Shown here piece by piece: positions 11,353 through 24,200 of a stretch of DNA of 64,000 bases. Source of the DNA: Trichoderma breve. Taxonomy: Eukaryota > Ascomycota > Sordariomycetes > Hypocreales > Hypocreaceae. The stretch spans positions 2,542,001 through 2,606,000 of the forward strand of contig NC_079237.1 of NCBI RefSeq assembly GCF_028502605.1, written 5' to 3'. The notes beneath the pieces are model-generated. The model was given only the letters and a program-made list of their open reading frames with translations. It ran no database searches and had not been told where the DNA came from. The translations under genes were made by a program, and so were the position numbers. The number at the start of each line of letters is the position of its first letter. Position 1 is the first letter of the stretch.

Positions 11353-11901
11353 ATGATGTGCGGGAACAGCGGTTTCTGGTGTTTATAGGTGTATGATCAA
11401 TCAGCGAAGTATTTTTTTTTCTTTTATGTTGTAATGATTGTAAGAGTATGTAAGAAGACATGGGAACGAAAAGAATCAGGGGGGGGCATTCAACAAGGCG
11501 TTACAAGGCTTTGCGTGAATATTCAGGTTCACGGGTTGGATATAAATTATCAGAACGAATAATGCATAGGTTTTAAACACATGACTATTTTTATTAATGA
11601 AGGAAACATTCTTATTTTTACTCATAAATTAACATTGCATGACTCTACGGCAAGCATAGATTTGATCCTCTAAAACGCCCCAAACATGATGCCTCACCGC
11701 CAATAGCCCATTACGCACGCAACGATTACGATTATTAAATTAAAAGAATAAATGACGAGTAGTGGTATAAGACGTGGAAGCGACGCGGCGGTTGAAGCCC
11801 AGGAAAAAAAAATATCATCAGCGCCGTCATAGTATACCTCCAGCGCATTAACAGCCCTTGCTATGTCGCAACATTCAACTTTCCGGGAGAGCACGGACAT
11901 C
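11353..11901. other. convergent 3' region
   Basis: Lies between the 3' ends of the Frag1/DRAM-like gene and EIS1. AT-rich, with poly-T and polyadenylation-like stretches (about 11410 and 11580-11630). No gene seen. Confidence 0.5.
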
Positions 11902-14658
11902 TCAGTGATCCATCATTTCTTTGAACCGAGAGTCACGCATAGGGCTATTTCCTTGCCGCGGCGGTTGATCCATGATAGCCCTTGGCGTTTCGAAACTCTC
12001 AAACTCACTACTCCTTCCGCTGCCAGAACTGACTGGGCTCACACCGCGCGAGTCTCTGTTGGGAGGCTGAGGATTGCTCTCAGGAATCTCTTCGCCGCCC
12101 CTCCCAGCAAGCGTGACATCACGCATGCTAGAAGAGCGGTTCCCCAAGCTGCCGGTGCTTCCACCCGGGCCCGAGTCTCTCAGCGCAGCGCCGCCGACGA
12201 AACTCTTCTTCTTTTCGCCAGGCTCGCTCACAGACTTGCCTCGCGAAAATCGATTCTTGATCCAACCTTTGACTCGTGCCGTTGGTGAGGTTGCTCCTTC
12301 AGGTGACTTCTTGTGTGAGCCGTCAGCGGTATCGGCAGCCGCGCTCTGCGGAGGCGGGGTCGTAACCTCGGGGACGCTGGATCCCCGCCTGCTCTGCGTC
12401 TCTGCTTCTTGTTCTTCATTCTCTTCGCGGCGGATGTCTTGGTTGTGAGCGCCGGAAGTCGCCTCGACCTTGGACTTGCGCTTCTCCTCTTTAGCCAGCT
12501 TCTTTTGTTCTGCTTTGGCGACTTTCTCCTCCTCTTTCTTTTGCTTTTCCTCCTGCTTTTCCTGCTGCTTTCTATTTTTCTCTTGCACCTTATCTTCGTC
12601 TGTTGAAACACGATCAGAATTAGCCTTGTGACATGTAAGAGACTGGGGTAAATTGACATATACCTCTAGCCTTCTTTTGAAGGTCCTTAAGCTCACGCTC
12701 CCGAGCCTTTTCTCTCTCAGCTTCGGCTTTGTTTGCTTCTGCTTCCATTCGAGCCGAGGCTTGACGCTCCCGTTCTGCTTCCGCCTTTTCGTGAATGTCG
12801 TCCAGCACGGGTCGTACTCTCCTGGCAGCGATGGCATCGATCTCGTCGGCGCCCATAAATACTCCACCTCCAATGTCCACTCTATCGTCACCTTCTGTCT
12901 TTGTGTCGTGTCGAAGCTGGGCAGCTTGCTGAGCTCTAGTCTGCCAGTCACCCAAGATTGTCGGATTGACCTTTCCGGTCTCAAAGTAGACTTTTTCGTC
13001 CATTCCCTGGAGGCTTGCTTTGACGTTCCGTCGTGCAGCGGTCAAGAGGGCCTCTCTGTCTCTCTCTCGTTTTTCTTCGTCCACTTGGTCAAGTCTTGAT
13101 GAGAACATGGTCATTTGTTGGCGTATCATGTCGGATCGAGCGCGGTCCTCCATGTCACTGTCACTGGCAGACCGACGACGCAGCTTGTTGACAATAGTAA
13201 AACGGCGACGTAGAGGCTTGTCTGCGCCATAGTACTCGTGATATCGTCGATTCTTCTCATGCTCATCTTGAAGCTTGGCGAGACGTTCTTGGGCTTGCCT
13301 GTATGCAGCATCTTGTAGATCGACGTAGCGATTCGTTGATGTCTCACCTACATCTTGACTATCTTGAGAACCCTCCTGTCGAATTTGCTGCTGACGGTAC
13401 ATCTTCTTTGCCATTTCAACTGCCGACTGGTGAATCCTTTCATTATTCGTCTGTTCATCTATTTCGGGCTGGACGGGCGGATGTGAGGTGAACATGTTGC
13501 GGGTCATGGTGGTGACTGGAATTGCGCCAGTATCCTCCACCGGCGGCGGCCGGTTCATGGCAGCTCGGTGGGCTATGGACGCCCCATTCAAAGCACTCAC
13601 GGACGCCCTTGTTGCGTCCCCATAAGGCGACTCCTGCGGGCTAGAAAATGACCGTAGCCTGGAGCGCGGCGTACCTTGCTTTGAGGGCGACATGGCTCCC
13701 TTGGCAGCCACCAGAGACTTCTCCCTTGGGGAGGCGGGTGGTGGTGATTTGGCCAGTTTGGCAGACTGGACTCGGTTCGCATGGAAAGCTTGAGTCGCTG
13801 CGGAGCTTCCGTGAGACGTTGTCAGAGTCACCGGCTCTGGGTCTGGTGGTCGATTCGTGTTAGTATTGAAGGCCTGCGTGGCAGCAGAACTGCCCCACGA
13901 ATCGCGCGAAGTTTTCTTGACGCTTGACTGTCTGTATGCGGTGCTGGCAGAGCCTACAGCCAGCACTGCTGCTTTGGTGCCTGTTCCATCCATGGTAGGC
14001 TCCCACAACGGCGATATCTTGTAGTCTTTGGCAAGAACTGCAGCGGCCGACGCTGATGATACTTTATCTGGCGTCCACGTCTCTACCGGCTTGTGGCTAA
14101 ACCAACCAAGAGATGCAGCCGCGCTGGCAGCTGCGCCACCCGAGCTCAGACCGGCAGACGGGAAGCTTGGAAGACTGCGAGGATCGGCGTATTTGAGCCT
14201 GCCGGCGTTCGACACTGTGATGGTAAAGTAAGCAAGGGGAGCTGGGAACAGATCCGATGACAAAATGGCGGCAAATGGCAAAGAGTAGAAGTAAATCAAA
14301 GGTGCCGCTTAGCTACGGAACAGCAGCCAAACACGAGAGCAGTCTTACGATGAGTAAAAGGAAATCAGGCAGAAGCCAAAGACAAAACTCGCCAACGAGG
14401 ATAGGAAGATCTTTGATGCTAAAACCAAAAGAAAAAGAACGGATCGCTTCAGCAGCAAAACGAAAGACGGGAAAACGAGGGGAACCGGAGGAGTGTTTTT
14501 TTTGTTTTTTTTCTTCTTTTGTTCTCTTCTTCTTCTTCCCCTTCTCTTCCCCTGTTTAACATACATGGACTATTATGGGATGACGGCTCATGGTGCCGCG
14601 AAGGCGACTTTGCCACGGATGGCCGCGCTTCCCCAGCTTCTGCAGCTGTTTGCATCAT
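11902..14658 (-). CDS. EIS1: eisosome protein 1
   Basis: Three exons (14658-14565, 14214-12664, 12599-11902), 780 residues. Exon 1 encodes MMQTAAEAGEARPSVAKSPS... and is separated by a long 350-nt intron (GTATGT...CACAG). Intron 2 is 64 nt (GTATAT...AACAG). The joins give the family signatures LKYADPRSLPSFPSAGL and SASAAAVLAKDYK within the first 100 residues. A central conserved segment follows (DMIRQQMTMFSSRLDQVDEEKRERD; KVYFETGKVNPTIL; ADEIDAIAARRVRPVLDDI), then a Glu/Lys-rich coiled coil, and finally a Ser/Pro-rich tail. Yeast Eis1 sits at eisosomes, the plasma-membrane furrows built by Pil1/Lsp1, and helps their assembly. An upstream ATG at 14730 could add 24 residues. Confidence 0.88.
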
Positions 14659-17002
14659 CCGGGTGGGGTGACTCCAGATCAGATACGAGGACGACGAGAA
14701 AAGGCGGTTAGTGAGGCGCCGCCAGTCCAAAAAAAGGATGTTGCAGTGCTGGTCAAGTGACGCTGCACTCGCGGGCGCGATACGACGTAATGGCCAATAT
14801 CGACGACGGCTGTCAGTGGAAGAAGCTGCCGAGTCTAGTTGATCGTCTTGGGGAGCTAAGCCAGCTATAGCAGCTCTGGGGGCTCGATGCTCATCACCTG
14901 TCTGCTTGCCCGTTTGGTTCCTTATGGGCGTCTGGTCTGGTGTCTCGGATCAGGCAGTCCGGCAAAGCTTGGTCGTTTTCTCGTGTCGTTTCGCAAGGCG
15001 GATTGGATTGGCGGGTTGGCCGATGTAGGTATTGGGTAGGGTCTTGCAGCACACGGAGGATTGTGGAGACTGGACGCAAGGATGAGGATCGGAGGGATGG
15101 CAAAGGAATGGTGATGATGGTTGAATGAACGAATGAAAGAGTATTTCGATGCTAATGTCGAATGTCCAATGTTAAATGCCAAACGTCAACGTCAGTGTCA
15201 AGGTCAATGCCAAGCGTCAGTGTTAAAATGGGCGGAATGGCATGGCTTAATAGTAAATCGCCAGATAACAAGGAATTGGAAGACAAAGTTGGAACGGCCG
15301 GCAAGTGGCAGGCACTAAAGCGAATCTGATGTGGTTCCTGCTGTCACTGCCTACATCCTACATCATAGAAGTACCGAATACACGTCGGTAAAGACAGATA
15401 AAGAGCTGCTAACCAAGTACAGTCAACTCTGCTTTGCGCGCCCCATACCCAATTGGCTCTTTCCCGCTGATCTGCAGCAGCAAGATACATGTCCCTTGTT
15501 CTTCGTACTCGACCGCCTTAGGTAAACATTTCTTTGCAGCTTCATCACTTTCCCCCAACCTACTACATTCTGCTTCAATTCAGGCAACATTCTTTCATCG
15601 CCCTTTGACATGCTTCACATAAGCTTCTCGTAACGCAGACACGCCCAAAAGCCATCAAGAAACGCCTCCCCCAAGTTGTGACGTCATGATGCCCGAGCTA
15701 GGTGTTGGTGCATGACGCTATTGCAGCTCTTTTCAGGCGACCAAGGTATTTTCTATTTCTTTGGCGGCCGGCTAGTCCGCAGCTTCAGGTTGAGACAGCA
15801 GCTAATTTTCCTGTCGACAGCTGTGTCAGAAAGCATGTACTGTCAACTTGTCTAAATCAGGCTCTGTCCTCTCCTCCCCCCCTGCCAGCGGCTCATGTCG
15901 ATCGCCCCCGTTGTGGAACAAGCTGGGACGGGTAGGTACCTTAGCTGGCGGACAAGGTGAAGGATACTAACTCTTGCACGTGTAATGAGCTCCCAGGATG
16001 CTACCAATGATGTTATGGATCTTATCAAGCGAGCGTCTGACGAATCTTGACCAGGAGAAGAGGCTATCTTGTGCATGCGGTGGAGGGCTTGCTCAACCTT
16101 AACACGGATGTCAATGCCAACCCTCCATCTTTGTTCTTGCCGTGGCAAAGTATCATGAGTTTCGAATTCCCCAGCAGGCAAGTATGCTTAGGATTTCTTG
16201 TCTGGGCATATTGCCTCAGCCTTCGCTCTTCGAAACATTCGCCAATCACCAGATTAACAGCCCATTGCATCTTTGTCTCCAACCTGAATACCAGTGGGGC
16301 TGGGTAACCATGACGTAACCTTGAGCCCATGTATTACAAGCAATATGAAGTGTCAGTCATAATCAATTGCGCTGCATTTGATGGCGCAGCGCTTTTTCAG
16401 CCTCTCCAAGCCTTGATTTCCGTAACGGGTATTCATGGATCCCTTCAGGGAGTTAATAGCTCGTATTTTATCTAGTTGACGAATAGCCTTAAGAGGCACT
16501 TCAGTTTGAGGTGATGACACGAAGCTTTCTTTCTTCGTAAAGGAGAACATACTCTTGATATGGAACTGGTCTGGAAGTTTTGACGTGCCGTTGGTGGAGT
16601 TCATCTGCTGTATGCTTATTCTTTCAATTGGATATACCGGAATTGGTGGTTTGTTGGTTCACGTATGTCAGCGATGTACATTGGCAAATACCCACCGTCA
16701 CCACAACGCCAATTGGGTTTCTGCCAACACAAATAAACGATTAAATTGAATTCACTTCATACAGTACTAATAAACCACCAAATACTGAGAAGCAGGTAGC
16801 TTATTTGGACTTGTTTGCCGCGCCCCGTGAAACATGCCAGCTTTACAGGGTAGGCCGTCCGACATGTTAGCGTCGCTGACACCGCGGCCAACAAACAGAA
16901 AATCCTCTCCTTTGTCTCTCTTGAATACGATGGTAGCACAACAAACCTTCATACCGATATCAAATTGAATCACCAAGAAGCCCACGCCTTAGTAACTCGA
17001 CC
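14659..17002. other. large intergenic region between divergent genes
   Basis: Separates EIS1 from the phosphatase gene. It contains short stepwise repeats such as GTCAA/GTCAG around 15150-15215 (CAAACGTCAACGTCAGTGTCAAGGTCAATGCC). Three overlapping minus-strand frames at 15852-16604 have protein-like composition (for example EQRWRVGIDIRVKVEQALHR, about 16060-16130), but I could not join them into one gene or name a family. No TATA or RNA gene is evident. Confidence 0.4.
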
Positions 17003-18195
17003 ATGGAAGAAGATCACCAGCTCCAGAAGGTTCCCAATTTCAGAGACGTTGGCAAAACCGTCAACCAGTTTCTCGGAGAGAGGTCAGTCAAACCTTTCGT
17101 CTCACCTATGGAGCCTCTCTTATCAATTGACTGACAGTATGGCAGACGCGTCCGAGAGAATCTTTTCTACCGATCTGGAAGACTAGGTACGAGTCAGACA
17201 AACAAGACAACGTCCCCTATCCCATGAAAAAACAAATATCCTCCAGCCACTTACTCGCCCCTCCATCTTTCATCAGACGACGCCACGGCTGCAGACAAGG
17301 ACCTAATCAGGAATGAACTTGAGATAAAAACTATTGTTGATTTACGCACAAAGTGGGTTTCTCTAATGCCAAGAATTCAAAATATGCTCCCTCATTATGC
17401 TTAGTTGCTAATACTCCAAATAGAACCGAAATCCTCAAACAAATCAGAAAACACCGGCGCTCTGGCGAAGCCAGCGAGATCCCAGGCGTGCAATACCACG
17501 GCATCAAGATCAATGGCAGATCCTTCGAGAGACATTTATTAAGCCTTCTATCATGGTGGGACTTTTTGTAAGTCCGATGGGCCCTGCTGGGATCTTAAAA
17601 TAGTATTCTTAAACGCAGACTTGTACCTAATCCACTGCTGAAGCAAGGTCATTTTCTTCTTCATCGCGGGATACCGCATAGACGCAGTCAGGGTTCTCAG
17701 CACTCAAGTCATGTTACCCCGTGGCCTCGTCCGTCTCGGCCTAGACACGCTTGATCACTGTGGCTCGGAGATACACCAAGCCCTCTCGTTGTACACTTCT
17801 CCCCAGACCTTGCCATGCATCATTCATTGTACCCAGGGAAAAGATCGCACAGGTAAGATGAGGTCTATTCATTCCTCTCACAAGGCCGAATATTTAACAA
17901 ACACGTTGCAGGGCTTATATGCGCTTTGGTATTGATGATACTGGGGATTCCCAGAGCGGCTATCGAGCACGACTACTTTCTCACTGACGCTGAGCTCATG
18001 CCCAGCCGACCTCAGATGCTGGTAGAGATTCATGAGATAGGCTTGACGGATGAGTGGGCCGGCACCGCAAAGGACATGATCTCGTCCATTGAAAGTCACA
18101 TCAATGACAACTATGGAGGCTTGGACAATTATCTGGATTCCATTGGCTTTGATCAGCAGCAGCGAGCTAAGATCCGGGAGACACTGCTCTACTGA
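17003..18195 (+). CDS. tyrosine phosphatase family protein (Y_phosphatase3 type)
   Basis: Six exons: 17003-17082, 17146-17186, 17277-17352, 17424-17567, 17644-17852 and 17912-18195. The product is 277 residues and every junction keeps frame. It starts MEEDHQLQKVPNFRDVGKTV, the NFRD(V/L)G opening typical of this family. LFYRSGRL and TIVDLRTK follow, and then the active-site loop HCTQGKDRTG with nucleophile Cys176 and Arg182 (CX5R). The family includes bacterial and fungal tyrosine or dual-specificity phosphatases of the PF13350 type, some acting on phosphoinositides. The substrate cannot be told. The fifth intron interrupts the codon right after the catalytic loop. The acceptor of intron 4 (CTGAAG, 17643) is weaker but is required for the frame and for the hydrophobic FFKVIFFFIAGYRIDAV segment. 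Confidence 0.82.
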
Positions 18196-18302
18196 ACAGA
18201 GTAGCGCCTATATCAAGGGTTGAAATTAAAAGACACGACGCTACGTGCTGCACTGTAGGTAGCAAGCAGGCAAGCAATCATCGTTGTGCAATATCAAACG
18301 GT

Positions 18303-19564
18303 CTATTTCTTTCTAAAGCGCCCCTGAAGCCAGCAGCGGTACATCTTAATCTTCTCAGCTCTATTAACGAGCAGTCTCCGGTCAACGCCGAGTTTCTCAA
18401 TCGTAAATCGTGGCACACCGGGCTCTTCGGAGTTTTCCCCAGCGTCCGGTCCAGACCAGATGCCTGCAAGTTCATCTTGGTCAAAAAAGTACACGCGTGT
18501 TCCGTCTCCGCGGATGTAAAAGTTTTCTTCCAGGTAACGCCCCTTTCGAAAGCGGACTTGAGCGAGATCCCCTCTTCCATAATCTCGGAAGCAGACCAAG
18601 CCTCCAGGCTTCAAAACTTTATAAACGTTCCGTACTGCCTGTGCCCATTCCCGGGGAGACAATGCGGAAAATACGAAAATCATAATGGCCAGGTCTACAG
18701 TACCCTCTTCGAGGTCGGGTGGGAGGGTCTCTCCAGCAACGTCCCAGACATCAGCTTGGATGTGCTTGGGATCATAGGATTCGCTTTTGCGCATAACTTC
18801 TACGGCTTGCTTAGAAAAGTCGCAGGCATGGATCTTCAAGAGTGGGTTCTTATTATTGGCCAGGACTGGGAAAGCGGTGTTACCCGCGCCTGCACCAATC
18901 TCGAGTATGAGTTGTGGTCCAGCATCCTCTTTGGTCACGTCAGCCAAGATGGGAAACTCTTGTTGAAGCCACTTGCGGTCCTTGAAGAAATTCGCCGTAT
19001 TGTTTTTGTAGAATTTGTTCCACCACATGGCCGGGTTGGTATTAAACCTGGCTGAATACACATGTTAGCGCCATGGTATGTAAAGGATGTATACAAGAAT
19101 AAATAATAGATTTGGTATATCAGATGGGAGCGAAAGAAGTGAAGGTAAGTTTTCATCAGAATATTCAGATGAACTATGCATTAGGATTGTGTATCATCAT
19201 GATACCGAGCTGAGGAGAAAAAAGAAAAAGGCAAAAACTTACTCTTGTCAAAATCAGAGACTGGAGACTGACGCTGCTTCTCCAACTGGCCCTCAGCATA
19301 CAGTTTGTACGCATCGTCAGTCTCAACGTGGTCCCAAGCATTGAACTCGAAGACGTCGTCTCCGGCCTCCAGATAGCGGCTACCAAATTGGAAAGGATCG
19401 CTTCGCTTCAGGTTTTTGGCCGGATCATGCGACCGGTGGGATGGTTTATCGGTCTGAGCCTCAGCAGCTTCAACGGCCTCAGCCGCCGCCTTGAGGGTGG
19501 CCATATCCTCCAGCCCAGAGGCAGTGGCAGTGGCAGCTGCACTGCCCGCTTCGGGGTCGATCAT
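18303..19564 (-). CDS. TRM140: tRNA m3C methyltransferase (METTL2/Trm140 type)
   Basis: Two exons, 19564-19243 and 19051-18303, with a 191-nt intron (GTAAGT...TTCAG). The product is 356 residues. The N-terminal third is Ala-rich, then comes the family block DPFQFGSRYLEAGDDVFEFNAWDHVE. The junction restores FDK-TRFNTNPAMWWNKFYKNN, followed by FFKDRKWLQQEFP. The SAM-binding motif I is LILEIGAGAGNTAFPVL at about residue 155, then motif II-like ACDFSKQAVEVM, and MIFVFSALSP with VLKPGGLVCFRDYGRGDLAQ. These identify the METTL2/6/8-Trm140 family, which makes 3-methylcytidine at position 32 of certain tRNAs. It is divergent from EMC2 across a 522-bp shared upstream region. Unlike budding-yeast Abp140, no long actin-binding extension is present. 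Confidence 0.9.
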
Positions 19565-20086
19565 CGCCGCGGATCCGACAACGCATAGAGTTCTTCACAA
19601 GGAGACTCGCGATTGCCCTTCTCGCTGCCAGCAGCGAAATTCACCCCTACAAAGCGACGTTTCTCGAGAAAAGAAAAAAGAGAATGGACTGGAGAGAAGA
19701 GGAAAAAAGAAGAAAAAAAAAAACATTTGCTGAGTGCTAAAATAAGTTGCAAGGTGGGCAAGGTGGGGTTTGGCAAGTGTTAGATGATTGGCTGATCTTG
19801 TCGGCGCCGGAAATTCCCGTTCTCCGGTTGAGCTTGTCTAAGAGCAGGTGGGGAGTGTGGTAAAAGTGGAGCACACCTTAATAGCAGTGCGATAGCATCA
19901 TGGCGAACATCTGTTAATAACTTCTGGGCTTGGTAACCGTTTAGCTCTTGAGAGACGCAAGAAGCTCCATCACCAACCGTCGCTGTCGTTATCGGCTCTC
20001 ATACGCAGCTTGCTTACAGAGCATCAAATCCTTAGCCGTCAATTGTCCTCATATCTCGTCACCACATCGCTCTCAATACCTTCACA
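19565..20086. promoter_or_regulatory. shared divergent promoter region TRM140/EMC2
   Basis: The 522 bp between the two opposite start codons. It holds an A-rich/poly-purine tract at about 19665-19730 and a CT-rich stretch before EMC2. No TATA box is obvious. No gene seen. Confidence 0.5.
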
Positions 20087-21237
20087 ATGCCGTCGCTACT
20101 ACTTCGACCTCATGCCACTCTCTCCCATGCCGAAGCCCTACAGGTCGCGCAGCAAGCTCCTGAATTTCTACGCAAGAACCCTGCATCATACTCTGCATCG
20201 CCATTCTTTTCATTATTCTCTCCGCCTGAGAGCTCCAACACGTGGACAATATACGAGAATCTTCTACTGGCCTGCCTAAGAACCGGCGATAATACAACGG
20301 CACACCAATGTCTCGAAAGATTGGTGGTCCGGTTCGGGGCTAGTGATGAGCGCGTTACAGCACTTCAGGGTTTAGTGAAGGAGGCCGAAGCAACAAACGA
20401 TAGCGAGCTTGAAAAGGTGTTGAAGGAGTACGAGGAAATCTTGGCCAAGGATAACACCAATGTGGTGAGCATTGCAAAGCTTCAACAAAATGGATATTAG
20501 GACTGACCATGAACAGCCAATCTCCAAAAGGAGGATTGCGTTACTGCGTGCGATGGGTAAAACATCCGAGTCGATTGAAGCTCTGGTACAGTTCCTGGAT
20601 TTCTCATCCACCGATGCAGAGGCCTGGATGGAGCTGGCAGACTTGTATCTTTCTCAAGGCCTATACGCGCAAGCCATCTATGCCCAAGAGGAGGCACTCA
20701 TCATAGCGCCGAATGCATGGAATGTGAGTTTTACCTTTTGAAAGGAAATATGCTATATAAAGGAGCCATTACTGATACACCTTTTCTTGTTGTAGCTCCA
20801 TGCCCGCTTGGGCGAAGTCCTTTTGATGGCTGCAGAGTCTGGGAATGAGGGTAACCCTCAAAACTATCTGGCGGAGAGCTTAAAACGCTTTTGCCGAAGC
20901 ATTGAACTCTCCGATGATTACTTACGAGGCTACTATGGACTGAAACGGGTAAGAAGTCTAAAGGCCGTCTCTAATGTTAGGCTGCTAACGCTTGCAATAG
21001 GTCACCGATAAGCTCCTCGATGCAAACTCAAAGGGGAAGAAATCATCAGAGTCTGATGAGTTCACCCTGCCAGAAACATCGACCATAGAAAAGCTCAACC
21101 AGGCTGCCACCAAGAAACTGGGCGATATCGTGCGGAAATACGATGCAAAGGATCCTCTTTGGCAGGGATATGATGCTGGAGAAGTGGCTGCCGCTCGTAC
21201 TTATCTTTCGGAATCTTCACAAAAGGTTGTACGATGA
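20087..21237 (+). CDS. EMC2: ER membrane protein complex subunit 2
   Basis: Four exons (20087-20464, 20517-20723, 20796-20948, 21001-21237), 324 residues; all three introns are phase 0. The protein is soluble and rich in TPR-like helices. The recognisable family core is PISKRRIALLRAMGKTSESIEALVQFLDFSSTDAEAWMELADLYLSQ split over the exon 1/2 junction, then LYAQAIYAQEEALIIAPNAWNLHARLGEVL. These match EMC2 (TTC35/Oca3), the cytosolic scaffold of the ER membrane complex that inserts tail-anchored and multipass membrane proteins. The C-terminal exon (SESDEFTLPETSTIEKLN...) is typical of the fungal members. It shares its upstream region with TRM140. Confidence 0.9.
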
Positions 21238-24200
21238 AGACATTCAGTGAGGAAGTTAACCACACTCTTTAAGTTGGCCACCATTTGCGTATCGGTTGTC
21301 CAGGCCGTATCAGTGGTATAATCGGAGACTAGCAGGCGTGTTCTATCTGCCTTCGGATACAGATACCACCGCCAGAGGCTAAATACGTGATCCGCTTAAA
21401 AACAGGTTGATGGACGCCTTGTAGTCGGAAGGGTGGGATGAGCATACCCGACACGCGGAGGTGGTATCGTGGAGCCATTCAGAACTGCTGCAATAATGGA
21501 TATGATGGATGATCTGTGGCAAATATGAAATAAATACATAATAATGCAAGACGACTGCCTCGAATGGGTGTGTAGAGACTTGGTGAATAACGGCCATGGT
21601 CGTACTAAATAGCAGTGCTAAGACACAAGCACACAGCATTGAATCATGTGAATACATACATGTACCGTACATATACTCTGTCTATATGTACTCCGTACTA
21701 TTCGGGTGGGACGATACAGATCAAGATATCTGACCTACGCGACCTTGTACTGCTTGTCGCACAGCATTGTGCATCACACATTACGCAGACCAAGCAATCC
21801 CGTGTCGGCCTGCGAGTGGCTCGGGCTCGGCCGCGACACTGCCGCCTCATCTGATTTCGGGAGCTGGGAAACCTCATACGGAAGCTTGCATGTACTGTAC
21901 ATGTATGGTGCATATCGGCAAAAAGAAATAAGGAGAAAAGCGGACAGCGCACATGTCAAGGGGAATATATGTAGCCTCACCGATGCAGTACCGGAGGCTA
22001 AAGAAGCTCCATGCTACTGGGTTGCAGATGGTTTGCGGTAGTTGTGAATGAATGTCAGGTACCTAACTTACGTGTAAGTGGGTAATGGTAAGGTTCAAAT
22101 CAGAACACAATGAATGAGGCTGTGGGCGGACCCTCAATAAGAATTTTCGGCGTCTTTCTTGATGCCACAAGTCCATCCATAATTTTCTAGGCTGCCTCTT
22201 GCTGCCTGTCAGGTTCATGCACCCGTGCAGCGCTGTCCAAGGCATGAGTCAATGGAGCCGGTTGGGCGCCAATGCAGGTTATTTCGGGCTCCGCAATGAA
22301 GAAATTCGAATCCCTGTGACTCCGGATTCAGGCCATGGCAGAAACCCACATCTGGAGAGAACAAGGGTTGCGCGGATGCAAAATGAATGGGGCAACGACA
22401 TAGGCTACCAACTGTGGGTATGAGCTGAGGCTGATGCTGATGTTGAAGTCGTCGTCGCTTGGAAGATGCCAACAGTCGTCAAGCTACTCTGTTTTGAGCT
22501 CTTGTTGCTAATGGTTCAGTGAAATGTATTAGAATGAATGACCGTTTATGTATAATTCGTGAGTTTCATGACGAGTGATACACTGGACCTTATGGAGAGG
22601 CCATGCGTAGGTAGTTTTCGTCTGCCGAGCTTGGATTTTTCTTGCTGATATACCGCAACTTCTCAGTACATCTACTGTACTATAGAACGAGAGGATGCGC
22701 GTCTGGGTCGTTGTGTTTAACTGTCATATATCGTATCGTAGACTCGATTCACCACCGCCAGGAACACGTATCATGTTACATTGCTCAAGGCTCAGCATCG
22801 GCCTCCAAGCGACTCAGGCGGAAGGATTTAATCGATAGGTAATATGCTCCAATACGGTGGTTGGTCGCCCATGCATATCGATATGGAAACACCCTCGTAC
22901 CATATACAAGTCCAATGCAGCAGAGGGCCAATCAGCTCGATAAAGTTGGCCTTGGAGCTAGCTGACCGCACCGTCGGCTCTCTGTCTGCTATCACTTGCT
23001 GTAGTTATGGAGAAGCAGTACCGATACCTGCAGGTAAGTATCTGCAGCGAGAAGGGAAAGGCAGCTGAGAACTGAGAGTCTCCAGAAGGCCTGCATTCAC
23101 CTGTCGGTGAGACTGTTCCTATTGCCGTCATCACCAAAGCATGATGAGAGAGAGTATATCGTCAGCGGGGGCGGTCAACCTAATGAATGTACAAGTCATC
23201 GGCTGTCGCGGGTAACCTGACAAGCTGCGTGGCTGAACAAGTCTGTCCATGTCAAGCTCGTCCCTGTGCGACGAGAAGAAGAAGAAAAGAAACAAGTCAT
23301 ACGCACGCAGGCAAGAGTCAGTCAGCCAGCTCATAGGCGCACAGCAGACCAGTTACACGACGCACCCTCACATATCACATCACACGCTGCAAAAGAATAA
23401 ATAAATCATAGTAATAATAATAATGGGAAAATGGGCAGTTCTGCACCGCCCTGCTTTGGGCATTGGTCTTCTCTGAGACCCGACTGGCTTGGGGTTGATG
23501 ATTCGCTGTGATTCTTTTGCGCTTCCCGATATGGGTGCCCGAGTCGAGTACAGCGAGGTACATTTTCCCCCAGCCCGCTATTACCGGGTGCTAGGTGCTG
23601 GGCAGGTACCTGGTGGTTTCCGAGTTGGGTAATTGAAACAACATGAATCCATCCATAGCCCTAGTGCCACCATTTGCAGGGAGTTTCTTCAAGACGAAAT
23701 CTGTGGAGAGAAACGATATTAGAAGAGTTGGGTTGCGCGGGCTTTTGTTCAAATAACAACCAAATCCGCCATCTACTCAGCCAAGATCAAGAGAAGAGAA
23801 AAACCACTCAGCACGGAACGGCGGTCTCACCAACATTATGCCAGCCTTTCCTATTTGATCCGTGCAGTGAGCTTAGTACGGCATCCTCCTCTCTAGCTCT
23901 AGACTCAACTCACTTTGTTTCCCCCCCTTGTCCATATGCCGCAGTGAGTCTCTGCCATTGGCCACCAGGGGTTGAGCCTCGATCCGCCAGAAACAACAAA
24001 ACAAATAAAAACAAAACAAAAAAGTATTTGATTGATTCTGAGCCGTCACTCGCTCGTCCGCAGTGTGCGTTGTTCATCTGCAAAAGTCTCTCCACTAATA
24101 CAGCGACAGCGACTCCCTGCTGTTAGAAGAATCGCGGCTGGCAGCGCCACACCTTGTTGCTGTACGTGGGAGTACTCTGATGCTACCCGGCCTTGCATCG

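Noticed and set aside
22290..22330. TTCGAATCCC sequence resembling a tRNA T-loop
   Set aside because: The flanking bases do not form a T-stem and no acceptor or anticodon arm could be found around it.
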